From: Planococcus koreensis
Lineage (GTDB): Bacteria; Bacillota; Bacilli; Bacillales_A; Planococcaceae
Assembly: GCF_004761975.1 (NCBI RefSeq)
Contig: NZ_RQII01000016.1
Span: 1-64,000, forward strand
DNA length: 64,000 nucleotides
Reading direction: 5' to 3'
In this document: positions 57,155 to 64,000 of the stretch, piece by piece
Layout: each line of letters opens with the position of its first letter
How positions within the stretch are numbered: the first letter of the stretch is position 1
Made by a program: the position numbers and the translations under genes
The notes under the pieces: model-generated
What the model was told of the DNA's origin: nothing
Seen by the model: only the letters and a program-made list of their open reading frames with translations
The model's database searches: none

Positions 57155-57210
57155 GAACTGCACCTCGCATGCTTCTTTTGTCTTTAGCATATCATTTATA
57201 TGGGCGGAAT

Positions 57211-59370
57211 TTAATCGTTCTGCCCCAATAATTTCTTCAATGCGTCCGCCATCGCTGTATTGGCCGGCGCTTCGTCTTGCTGATTCATGAATTTATTGAC
57301 ATCTTTTTTGTTTGCTTTGGACTGGTTGCTGTTGCGGCGCTTTTCGAATGCCGACAGCTTTTCCCGGTGCCCGCATTTGCAGACGAAAATCTTGCCGTCG
57401 CCTTCACCTTGCATTTCCAACTTTTTATGGCAATTCGGGCAGCGTGCATTCGTCTGCATCGCCACTTGTTTTTTGTAGCCGCATTCGCGGTCCTGGCAGA
57501 CATTCATCTTGCCGCGCTTGCCGTTGACTTCAAGCAGCGGCTTGCCGCAATCCGGGCATGTCTTGCCGGTGATGTTGTCGTGCTTGAATTTCTGGTCGCT
57601 TTTCTTGATGTCCGATACCGATTTCTCAGCGAATTGGATCATTTCTTTCATGAATTCTTCCTTCTTCAGCTCGCCTTTCGCGATTTTCGTCAGCTGCTGC
57701 TCCCAGTTCGCCGTCAGTTTCGGCGACTTCAGATCTTCCGGCACGAGCTCCAGCAATTGGCGCCCTTTCGAGGTGATCGTCAAATCCTTGCCTTTCTTTT
57801 CAATCAAGAACGTATTGAATAATTTATCGATGACGTCCGCACGCGTCGCCACGGTTCCAAGCCCGCCGGTTTCGCCCAGCGTCTGGATCAGCTCTTTCGA
57901 TTCGCCTGCCATGAACTGCGCAGGGTTTTCCATCGCACCGAGCAGCGTCCCTTCATTGAAAAATGCCGGCGGCTTCGTTTTGCCTTCTGTCAGCGCAACG
58001 CCTTTAATGTGGAGCTTCTGCCCTTTTTCAAACGGCGGCAAAGTCGTATCGCCGTTTTCCTCATCATCGGAATACACGCGTTTCCAGCCTTCATTGCGGA
58101 TTGTATTGCCTTTCGTCTGGAACGTCTCGCCGCCCGCTTCGATGGTCACGGTCGTCTGGTCGTATTCGTACATCGGGTAAAAGACGGCAAGAAAGCGCTT
58201 GGCGATCATGTCGTATAATTTATGCTCTTTGTCGGAAAGGTTGTGCATCTGCGGCGTTTCCTCGGTCGGGATGATGGCGTGGTGATCGCTCACTTTGCTG
58301 TCATCGATGACGCCTTTTTGCGGAGCGACCGGCGATTTCAGGATCGTTGCCGCAAGCGCACGGTAAGGCCCGGTCTGCACAGCTTTGACGCGGTCTTTCA
58401 ATGTGTCGCGCATGTCGGATGTCAAATGCTTCGAATCCGTCCGCGGGTACGTGACGATTTTGTAGCGCTCGTATAAATTCTGCAGCGTGTTCAGCGTCTC
58501 TTTCGCCGACCAGCCATAGCGCTTATAGGCTTCTTTCTGCAATTCCGTCAAGTCGAATAAAGGCGGCGCCGGCTGTTTCTTCGGCGTCACTTTGATGTCC
58601 GTGACGATGCCTTCGTGTGTGTTTTCGAGTTTATTGAACAGCTTATCGATTTTATCTTTGTCGAACGATTGCGGCGACTTGCCGTCCGTCCACGTAAACG
58701 CCGCTTGTTCAGCGACTGCCTGCAGCCCATAATACGGCTTCGGCTGGAAGCTGCGGATTTGCCGTTCGCGTTCGGCAATCATCGCAAGCGTCGGCGTCTG
58801 CACGCGTCCCGTCGATAATTGGGCATTGTACTTCACCGTCAATGCGCGCGTCGCGTTTATGCCGACGACCCAGTCCGCTTCCGCTCGGGCCACTGCCGCC
58901 TGGAATAAATTCTCATACGCTTTGCCGTCTTTCAGGTTGTTGAAGCCGTCGGTAATCGCTTTGTCGGTGACCGACGAAATCCACAAACGCTTGACTGGCT
59001 TGTTCGTTTTCGTCTTCTCCAAAATCCAGCGTGCCACGAGCTCGCCTTCGCGCCCCGCGTCGGTCGCAATGATGACTTCATTGACATCGCCCCGCGCCAA
59101 TTGCGCTTTCACTGCGTTGTATTGCTTCATCGATTGCTTGATCGGCACCAGTTTGAATGGCTGCGGAATGATCGGCAGATTCTCCATCTTCCATTCCTTG
59201 AAGTCGTTGTCGTATTGTTCCGGCTGCGCTTGCGTCACTAAATGGCCGAGCGCCCACGTCACAATATACTGTTTGCCTTCCAAATAACCGTTGCCTTTTT
59301 GAGCGCATCCCAGCACGCGTGCAATATCGCGCGCCACCGATGGCTTTTCTGCAAGTATGACTGATTTCAT
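57211..59370 (-). CDS. topB: DNA topoisomerase III
   Basis: Type IA topoisomerase, 719 residues. Toprim acidic cluster DAGREGE at 104-110. SATGRVQTPTL-like block as LSTGRVQTPTLAM. Active-site Tyr308 in TYPRTDSKHL. Two C-terminal zinc-ribbon clusters (CPDCGKPL...CQDRECGYKK and CPNCHKKLE...CKCGH). Resolves recombination intermediates and precatenanes. Length and zinc tail match B. subtilis TopB. Confidence 0.96.
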   Translation of the reverse strand: MKSVILAEKPSVARDIARVLGCAQKGNGYLEGKQYIVTWALGHLVTQAQPEQYDNDFKEWKMENLPIIPQPFKLVPIKQSMKQYNAVKAQLARGDVNEVIIATDAGREGELVARWILEKTKTNKPVKRLWISSVTDKAITDGFNNLKDGKAYENLFQAAVARAEADWVVGINATRALTVKYNAQLSTGRVQTPTLAMIAERERQIRSFQPKPYYGLQAVAEQAAFTWTDGKSPQSFDKDKIDKLFNKLENTHEGIVTDIKVTPKKQPAPPLFDLTELQKEAYKRYGWSAKETLNTLQNLYERYKIVTYPRTDSKHLTSDMRDTLKDRVKAVQTGPYRALAATILKSPVAPQKGVIDDSKVSDHHAIIPTEETPQMHNLSDKEHKLYDMIAKRFLAVFYPMYEYDQTTVTIEAGGETFQTKGNTIRNEGWKRVYSDDEENGDTTLPPFEKGQKLHIKGVALTEGKTKPPAFFNEGTLLGAMENPAQFMAGESKELIQTLGETGGLGTVATRADVIDKLFNTFLIEKKGKDLTITSKGRQLLELVPEDLKSPKLTANWEQQLTKIAKGELKKEEFMKEMIQFAEKSVSDIKKSDQKFKHDNITGKTCPDCGKPLLEVNGKRGKMNVCQDRECGYKKQVAMQTNARCPNCHKKLEMQGEGDGKIFVCKCGHREKLSAFEKRRNSNQSKANKKDVNKFMNQQDEAPANTAMADALKKLLGQND

Positions 59371-59448
59371 ATTTCCTTCACCCTCATTTCTATAGCGTCT
59401 ATTATAACATCTTCCGGTTTTGCTGGGTTGTCGCGGGGGTTATGGGCG

Positions 59449-59527
59449 GCTAGAAGCGTATTTTCGTTGTAATGGGGCGTATTTCTCCCTTTATAGAGCG
59501 TATTTCTCCCTTTGCAGAGCGTATTAT
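59449..59527 (+). repeat. GCGTAT array, exact 21-bp phasing (array 2)
   Basis: Cores at 59456, 59477, 59498 and 59519. The first unit is CTAGAAGCGTATTTTCG, the second TAATGGGGCGTATTTCT; both recur at the start of array 3. It lies in the divergent gap between topB and the NERD gene, upstream of the NERD promoter. Confidence 0.95.
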
Positions 59528-59546
59528 TAAATCCGCTCAAATCCTG

Positions 59547-59575
59547 TTGATATCGCCTTCCGGAAAAGGTATAGT
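59547..59575 (+). promoter_or_regulatory. NERD gene promoter
   Basis: TTGATA (59547-59552), 17-bp spacer, TATAGT (59570-59575), about 20 bases after array 2. Confidence 0.7.
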
Positions 59576-59606
59576 ATGTTAAATTCAGACGAAAGGAATG
59601 ATGTAT

Positions 59607-60545
59607 TTGCTTCTAATCGAACGGCATCGCCCTTACAGGCTCATCTATCAGGAAGCGTTGCTTGCGCGCACTTCACCCGCGCATAAAAACTACCCGCTTT
59701 TGAAAGAAAAAATCCGCAGGCGCTCTGCGGGATTTGCTGGCGAGCTTCAATTTGACAGGGTTTGCGCGGAATATCATGCTGGCATGCCTTTCAACATCAT
59801 CCCTGCTTTCAAAATACCCAATTATCAAATTGATGCAATATGCATCTTCCCATCTTTCATTCTCATTGTGGAAGTAAAAAACATCAGCGGTCTCATCCAT
59901 ATGGACGGCGACAAAAGGCAGTTTACACGAACCTTGAACGGCATCATCACAGGCATGAATAACCCGGATGACCAGCTTTACCGGCATGAAAAGCTGATTC
60001 GGAGCTTGATTGGCGGCAATACACCGATCATCGGCATCGCCGTCTTCACAAATCCTTCAGCCGTATTGGAAATCAAGAATATCAAGCGGCATGTGATTCA
60101 TCTCTCGGGGCTTCCCTTTGTATTGGATGAATTAGTTTCCCGCTACCGGACAGCGCCGAAAATCGATAGTGAACACTACACCGAACAGCTCATTTCCATG
60201 CAACCCCCATTGCAGCTCTCTATTCCACCAACTATCCTTTATCCTCTTCTCGAAGGTGTCTTCTGCCCCCACTGCCCTTCCATTAAAATGAATTACTCCC
60301 GCAATTATTGGCGCTGCCCTGGATGTGCCGCCAAACTGGCAGATGCCCATTTGCTAGCGCTGCAAGATTACCGCCTGCTCATCGGCCCGACCATTTCCAA
60401 TCGCGAATTCCGCAAATTCACCGGCATGCAGTCGCGCACGAACGCGTGGATTGTTCTGCAAAGCTGCAATTTCCAAACGATTGGCAATAAAAAAAGTCTG
60501 CGCTACGTAATTCCTGAAATGGATCTCCGAAGAAGCATGAAATAA
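59607..60545 (+). CDS. NERD-domain protein with C-terminal zinc ribbon
   Basis: 312 residues if started at the TTG at 59607, nine bases after AAAGGA; two ATGs at 59598 and 59601 are too close to that site. The N-terminal helical segment (YRLIYQEALLARTSPAHKNYPLLKEKIRRRSAGFAGE) leads into a NERD nuclease-related fold with IDAICIFPSFILIVEVKNISG, an E-x-K-type active-site strand. The C-terminal part has CPHC...CPGC, a zinc ribbon. NERD proteins are thought to act on DNA; biological role unknown. Flanked on both sides by GCGTAT arrays. Confidence 0.85.
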   Translation: MLLIERHRPYRLIYQEALLARTSPAHKNYPLLKEKIRRRSAGFAGELQFDRVCAEYHAGMPFNIIPAFKIPNYQIDAICIFPSFILIVEVKNISGLIHMDGDKRQFTRTLNGIITGMNNPDDQLYRHEKLIRSLIGGNTPIIGIAVFTNPSAVLEIKNIKRHVIHLSGLPFVLDELVSRYRTAPKIDSEHYTEQLISMQPPLQLSIPPTILYPLLEGVFCPHCPSIKMNYSRNYWRCPGCAAKLADAHLLALQDYRLLIGPTISNREFRKFTGMQSRTNAWIVLQSCNFQTIGNKKSLRYVIPEMDLRRSMK

Positions 60546-60547
60546 AG

Positions 60548-60645
60548 GCTAGAAGCGTATTTTCGAAGTAATGGGGCGTATTTCTTTGCTTATAGAGCGT
60601 ATTTTGTCAGTTATAGAGCGTATTTCTCCCCTTATAGAGCGTATC
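60548..60645 (+). repeat. GCGTAT array, exact 21-bp phasing (array 3)
   Basis: Cores at 60555, 60576, 60597, 60618 and 60639. The first two units repeat those of array 2. It begins two bases after the NERD stop codon and ends at the terminator of the convergent reductase gene. Confidence 0.95.
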
Positions 60646-60650
60646 CAACA

Positions 60651-60677
60651 AAAAAAAACCTCCCACAGGAGTTTTTT
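60651..60677 (-). terminator. Terminator of the FMN reductase gene
   Basis: AACTCC-TGTG-GGAGGTT with TTTTTT on the minus strand; may act in both directions, also serving the NERD gene. Confidence 0.8.
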
Positions 60678-60685
60678 CAATTTGC

Positions 60686-61249
60686 TTATGGATTATCGAT
60701 CGTTTCCTTTGATAAATGAGTGCTCATCTTCGCGTATTCTGCGAATACACGCGCCAACTCGCGCAGACGGTCATGCACGTCTTCATTGATGATGGAGTTG
60801 GTTTCGTCGAAATGGCTCGTGTGCGTGTAGACGTAGTTCGGCGTCACGAGGCAGCGGAAATAATCGAGTATCGGCTTCAGCTGGTTCTCGATGACCAGGT
60901 GGTGTTGGTATGTGCCGCCGTTTGCGACAATCGATACCGGCTTGTAGCGCATTGTGCGCGGATGCAGCATATCGAATGCGTTTTTCAAGACGCCTGGAAT
61001 CGAGCCCTGGAAAATCGGCGTCGCGATGATGTAGCCGTCCGCTTCCGTGAAACGGCGCACCATTTCGCGCATGTCTTCGTTGTAATCGCCAAGCGGGCGG
61101 CCATCGACGAATTGATGCTCGAAATCACTGAGATTCATGATTTCCAACGTCAATTCGGGATTGGTCTCCTCGATATACAATTTCACCTGTTCCAGGATTG
61201 CCCCTGTTTTTCTTCCAATAATCGTTCCGTCCACCAATAAAATTTTCAT
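60686..61249 (-). CDS. NADPH-dependent FMN reductase family protein
   Basis: 187 residues from MKILLVDGTIIGRKTG (AGGAGGATT upstream). Flavodoxin-like fold with the FMN phosphate loop at the N-terminus and YIIATPIFQGSIPGVLKNAFDML, matching NADPH:FMN or azo/chromate-type reductases. Substrate unknown. Single gene between a terminator and the antiporter gene. Confidence 0.85.
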   Translation of the reverse strand: MKILLVDGTIIGRKTGAILEQVKLYIEETNPELTLEIMNLSDFEHQFVDGRPLGDYNEDMREMVRRFTEADGYIIATPIFQGSIPGVLKNAFDMLHPRTMRYKPVSIVANGGTYQHHLVIENQLKPILDYFRCLVTPNYVYTHTSHFDETNSIINEDVHDRLRELARVFAEYAKMSTHLSKETIDNP

Positions 61250-61370
61250 CGTTGAATCCTCCTCAAATACGTATATGACAGGCGGCCGCGCCGCCCTTCT
61301 CGTAACCCTCACTTCATGATAGCAAACCCGGTTTCATTATACGCACCTGAAAACTTCCCCTTAGAAGATT

Positions 61371-63206
61371 TCATTCTTTAGACTGAGATTCGATGCGGTT
61401 GCGATTCGATTCCAGTTTGCCTTGGACACGGATTTCCTGATGCTCTGGCGGTGAAAAGCTGACGAGGGTGTCGCCTTCTTTCGGCTCAATTTCAGAATCC
61501 GCGGTAATGAATTCAAGTTTGCCTTGCGCGCGCTTGATGAACAACGGAATCGTGCCTTCGATCGACCGTTCCTTGAATTCTTCGTACGTGAACTGGCCGG
61601 TGATTTGCGTCTTGCGCATCGCATATCCCTGTTCAGCTTTCCAGTCGAGTTCATGGATATTCCAGTCGTTGCCGAACAGTGTCCGGCCGCTCAACGATGC
61701 ATGGAAATCAGCCGGGTCGCCCGTGTGGATAGCGGTTTGGTAAAGGTTCAAACGGCCCATCTCCGGAACGTAATTATTGACGACCAGCGCGTTATACGAA
61801 TCCGTCTCGGTCGCGACGACCATCATTTCGTATGGCGTCAAATCGACTTCGTAATCAGTGTGTTCAGACAGGATTTCGCCGGTGAAATTCGGCAATTCCG
61901 CTTGGCGCGCCTGCTGCAGCCGGCCCCATGATGGATCCATGATGAGCACTTTTTGATTCATTTCCTTCAGTACCTTGCCGAGGCTAATGGTGAAGCGGCT
62001 GCCTCCGACGATGAGCACGCCTGGCGCTTCAGATGAAGCGAGCCCCAGTTTGCGCCCGAGCCAGCCAATCGTGAAGCCGTGCGCGACAACGGTCGAAAAC
62101 ACCAGCGCAAATGTCAACGCGGTCAATAGTTCCGCATCTTCGAACCCCGCATCCAATAAGGTGCTGGCGAAATAGCCCGACACCGTCAACGCGACAATGC
62201 CGCGGGGTGCAATCCAGCCGATCAAGGTTTTCTCCTGCCAGCTCAGATCGGTGCCGATCGTCGACAGCCAAATCGACAGCGGCCGCACGATGAACAGCGT
62301 CGTCAAGACGAATGCGATGATGCGCCAATTAAAGATTTCCAGCAGCACGTCGAGGCTGAGCGACGCCGTTAGCATGACGAAGATGCTCGAGATGAGCAGC
62401 ACGGAGATGTTTTCTTTGAAATGGCGCATGTCATTGATGGATGTGATATTCATATTGGCCATCGTCATGCCCATTGCGGTGACAGCGAGCAATCCGGTTT
62501 CGTGCATAATCATATCCGAGACGACAAATGTCAGCAGCACGACGCCAAAGACCATTGGCGATTTGAGAAATTCGGGCACTTGCCCTTTTTCGAACATCCT
62601 GCCCATGCCGAATCCGGCGCCGACCCCAAGAATGACCGCAAACAACGAGGCCAGGAAAAATAGGCCGAATGCCGCAGCGGTTTCGTCGCCGATTGCGAAC
62701 AACACGAATTGGAAAGCGAATAATGCCAGCAAGGCGCCGAACGGATCGACGACAATGCCTTCCCATTTCAGGATGGCAGCTGGCCGTGCGTTCAGCTTCG
62801 CCTGCCGGAGCATCGGCAAAATCACTGTCGGGCCTGTGACAATGAACAATCCGCCGATGACAAACGCCACCGCCCACGACAAGCCCGCCATATAATGGGC
62901 GGCAAGCGATCCTGCAATCCAGGCGATCAACGCGCCGATGGATACAATCCGCCCTACCGGCTTACTGAATCCCCTTATTTCTTTGAAGTTCAGGTTCAAA
63001 CTGCCTTCAAACAGGATAATGGCTACCGCCAATGAAATAAATGGATTGAATAAGTCGCCAAAGCTTGTGGCCGGGCTGATGATGCCGAGCAGCGGCCCTG
63101 CTAAGAGGCCAGCGATCGACATTAGGACAATTGCCGGCAGCTGCAAACGCCAGGCAATCCATTGGGAAATCACTCCCAGAAAAATGATCAGCATTAAATC
63201 GAACAA
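61371..63206 (-). CDS. CPA1 Na+/H+ antiporter with TrkA-like regulatory tail
   Basis: 611 residues as given from a TTG at 63206. About twelve helices over 1-390 (FIVTGPTVILPMLRQAKLN and WEGIVVDPFGALLALF hold the ion-site Asp region). A Rossmann-like RCK/TrkA-N segment follows (GVLIVGGSRFTISLGKVL) and then a TrkA-C-like end. The start is uncertain: AAAGGGGG is correctly spaced from an ATG at 63223 in another frame. The in-frame codons between (ATT AAT AGT TTA) read as a plausible N-terminus, INSL. One missing base after ATG-AC would restore M-T-I-N-S-L-L-F-D-L. Confidence 0.88.
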   Translation of the reverse strand: MFDLMLIIFLGVISQWIAWRLQLPAIVLMSIAGLLAGPLLGIISPATSFGDLFNPFISLAVAIILFEGSLNLNFKEIRGFSKPVGRIVSIGALIAWIAGSLAAHYMAGLSWAVAFVIGGLFIVTGPTVILPMLRQAKLNARPAAILKWEGIVVDPFGALLALFAFQFVLFAIGDETAAAFGLFFLASLFAVILGVGAGFGMGRMFEKGQVPEFLKSPMVFGVVLLTFVVSDMIMHETGLLAVTAMGMTMANMNITSINDMRHFKENISVLLISSIFVMLTASLSLDVLLEIFNWRIIAFVLTTLFIVRPLSIWLSTIGTDLSWQEKTLIGWIAPRGIVALTVSGYFASTLLDAGFEDAELLTALTFALVFSTVVAHGFTIGWLGRKLGLASSEAPGVLIVGGSRFTISLGKVLKEMNQKVLIMDPSWGRLQQARQAELPNFTGEILSEHTDYEVDLTPYEMMVVATETDSYNALVVNNYVPEMGRLNLYQTAIHTGDPADFHASLSGRTLFGNDWNIHELDWKAEQGYAMRKTQITGQFTYEEFKERSIEGTIPLFIKRAQGKLEFITADSEIEPKEGDTLVSFSPPEHQEIRVQGKLESNRNRIESQSKE

Positions 63207-63354
63207 TAAACTATTAATGTCATGCGGCCCCCTTTCTGAAGTATTGCCTATTATATCGGTTATACCCCAATTTTTGAAAGCACAAGCCCGATGCTTAAGG
63301 ATTTAAATTTTGTGGATTTGTGATACAATAAGGAAAAACTAAGGGTGGATTTCT

Positions 63355-63537
63355 TTGACTAGAGAAGAATTGGAATATGCAATCGCTGAACTGAAGATGG
63401 ATTATGTGCGCCACCAAGGCGACATAGAGAAGCTGGAGACGACCGGACATCATCAAATGGTGGAAAAAGCGGAACAGCGTTTAGCGAAAATGGAACAAAA
63501 CCTTGCGGAATTGAACAAACAACTCGCGGAATTGTAG
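63355..63537 (+). CDS. Small coiled-coil protein, SE1832 family
   Basis: 60 residues, TTG start with AGGGTGG eight bases upstream. Entirely helical: LEYAIAELKMDYVRHQGDIEKLE, a short break (TTGHHQMVEKA), then heptad-rich EQRLAKMEQNLAELNKQLAEL. Conserved in Staphylococcus and Bacillaceae; function unknown. Just ahead of the ABC-F gene. Confidence 0.8.
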   Translation: MTREELEYAIAELKMDYVRHQGDIEKLETTGHHQMVEKAEQRLAKMEQNLAELNKQLAEL

Positions 63538-63684
63538 ACCGCGATTTTTTTTTGACATCTTTTATGCCGGTGCCTTTGCCAAGCGCCTGTGCCGGATTCG
63601 GCGCAACTGGATTTTTTCGGCACATCCGCATTCAAAGAATATAGAAACACCTTAATAGCGTTAAAAAATGGAGGAATTTATTAA

Positions 63685-64000
63685 ATGGCTTTATTAACAG
63701 TAGAAAACCTTAGTCACACATTCGGTGACCGCACCTTGTTCAACGAAGTGTCGTTCCGCTTGGTTGAAGGCGAACACGTCGGCCTGGTCGGCGCGAATGG
63801 CGTCGGCAAATCGACAATGATGAATATTTTGACGGGCAAGATCATCCACGATGAAGGCCGTGTCGAATGGCAGCCGAGAACGCATTACGGCTATTTGGAT
63901 CAGCATACACAATTGACGCCGGGGCGCACAATCCGCGAAACGATGCAGGATGCATTCAAGCCTTTGTACATTAAAGAAGCGGAATTGAACGACATCGCCA
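63685..64000 (+). CDS. ABC-F family ATPase, N-terminal part (runs off the window)
   Basis: The first 105 residues: MALLTVENLSHTFGDRTLF, Walker A GANGVGKST, and the Q-loop region THYGYLDQHTQ. Soluble tandem-ABC protein acting on ribosomes. The opening is most like B. subtilis YfmM, but the visible part is too short to fix the subfamily. GGAGG eleven bases upstream of the ATG. Confidence 0.88.
   Translation, partial: MALLTVENLSHTFGDRTLFNEVSFRLVEGEHVGLVGANGVGKSTMMNILTGKIIHDEGRVEWQPRTHYGYLDQHTQLTPGRTIRETMQDAFKPLYIKEAELNDIA

Noticed and set aside
60571-60789. ORF reading through array 3 as an IERI heptad peptide
   Set aside because: It arises from the 21-bp repeat, has no convincing ribosome site and runs through a terminator into the opposite gene. 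Kept only as one hypothesis in the array finding.

Overview
The window looks like chromosome from a low-to-moderate-GC Gram-positive bacterium of the Bacillales, most likely family Planococcaceae (Planococcus-like). This is inferred from gene content and gene order, not from a search. Several blocks follow Bacillus subtilis order (argS-ywiB; speB-speE-ywhD-ywhB; ywgA/ywfO/lipL/hemQ; ywdK-ywdI-ung-pdxK). The organism appears to use bacillithiol (bshB2) and coproheme decarboxylase (hemQ). There are no rRNA or tRNA genes, no CRISPR array, no prophage and no intact insertion sequence.

Layout. (1) 0.4-11.5 kb, minus strand: a fatty/branched acyl-CoA degradation block, thiolase-hbd-acd-acd-tetR-icmF, preceded by fadF. 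A perfect CcpA cre site lies in front of the thiolase, and a FadR-like palindrome lies between the -35 and -10 of fadF. (2) 11.7-23 kb, minus strand: a 13-gene cobalamin uptake and salvage operon, btuF-btuC-btuD/cbiZ-cbiB-cobD-cobU-cobQ-cobS-cobC-cobU2-pduO-cblT-cblS. It is read from a cobalamin riboswitch with an attached terminator. Its product, adenosylcobalamin, is the cofactor of IcmF next door. cobD carries a frameshift. (3) 23-30 kb: argS-ywiB, hmoB, a frameshifted Na+/H+ antiporter, and polyamine genes speE-speB with ywhD/ywhB. (4) 30.7-37.9 kb: ywgA, the HD phosphohydrolase ywfO, lipL, hemQ, ywdK, ywdI, ung, a DUF4230 protein, a small membrane protein and pdxK. (5) 38-42.3 kb: a PadR regulator with its membrane partner, an orphan Opp-type permease pair, and yojF-bshB2. 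(6) 42.4-50.2 kb: yjiH; threonine degradation (tdh and kbl), split by a polar amino acid (cystine-type) ABC transporter and an M20 amidohydrolase. (7) 50.2-55.8 kb: a secreted HExxH peptidase and the sulfur-recycling operon yrrT-luxS-mccA-mccB. (8) 56-64 kb: yczE-type membrane protein, ybaK, topB, a NERD protein, an FMN reductase, a CPA1 antiporter with a TrkA-like tail, a small coiled-coil protein and the start of an ABC-F ATPase.

The least explained content is intergenic. Three arrays of a GCGTAT core are phased at exactly 21 bp, and two of them flank the NERD gene. A 20-bp array opens the window, and a CGCACCTC array has 20-21 bp spacing. Two ~125-bp MITE-like elements share inverted ends, a third ~120-bp element with inverted ends sits inside the B12 riboswitch leader, and a 22-bp module occurs four times. 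Three loci (cobD, the NhaP-type antiporter, the start of the CPA1 antiporter) each look as if one base is missing, so either assembly error or recent gene decay must be considered.
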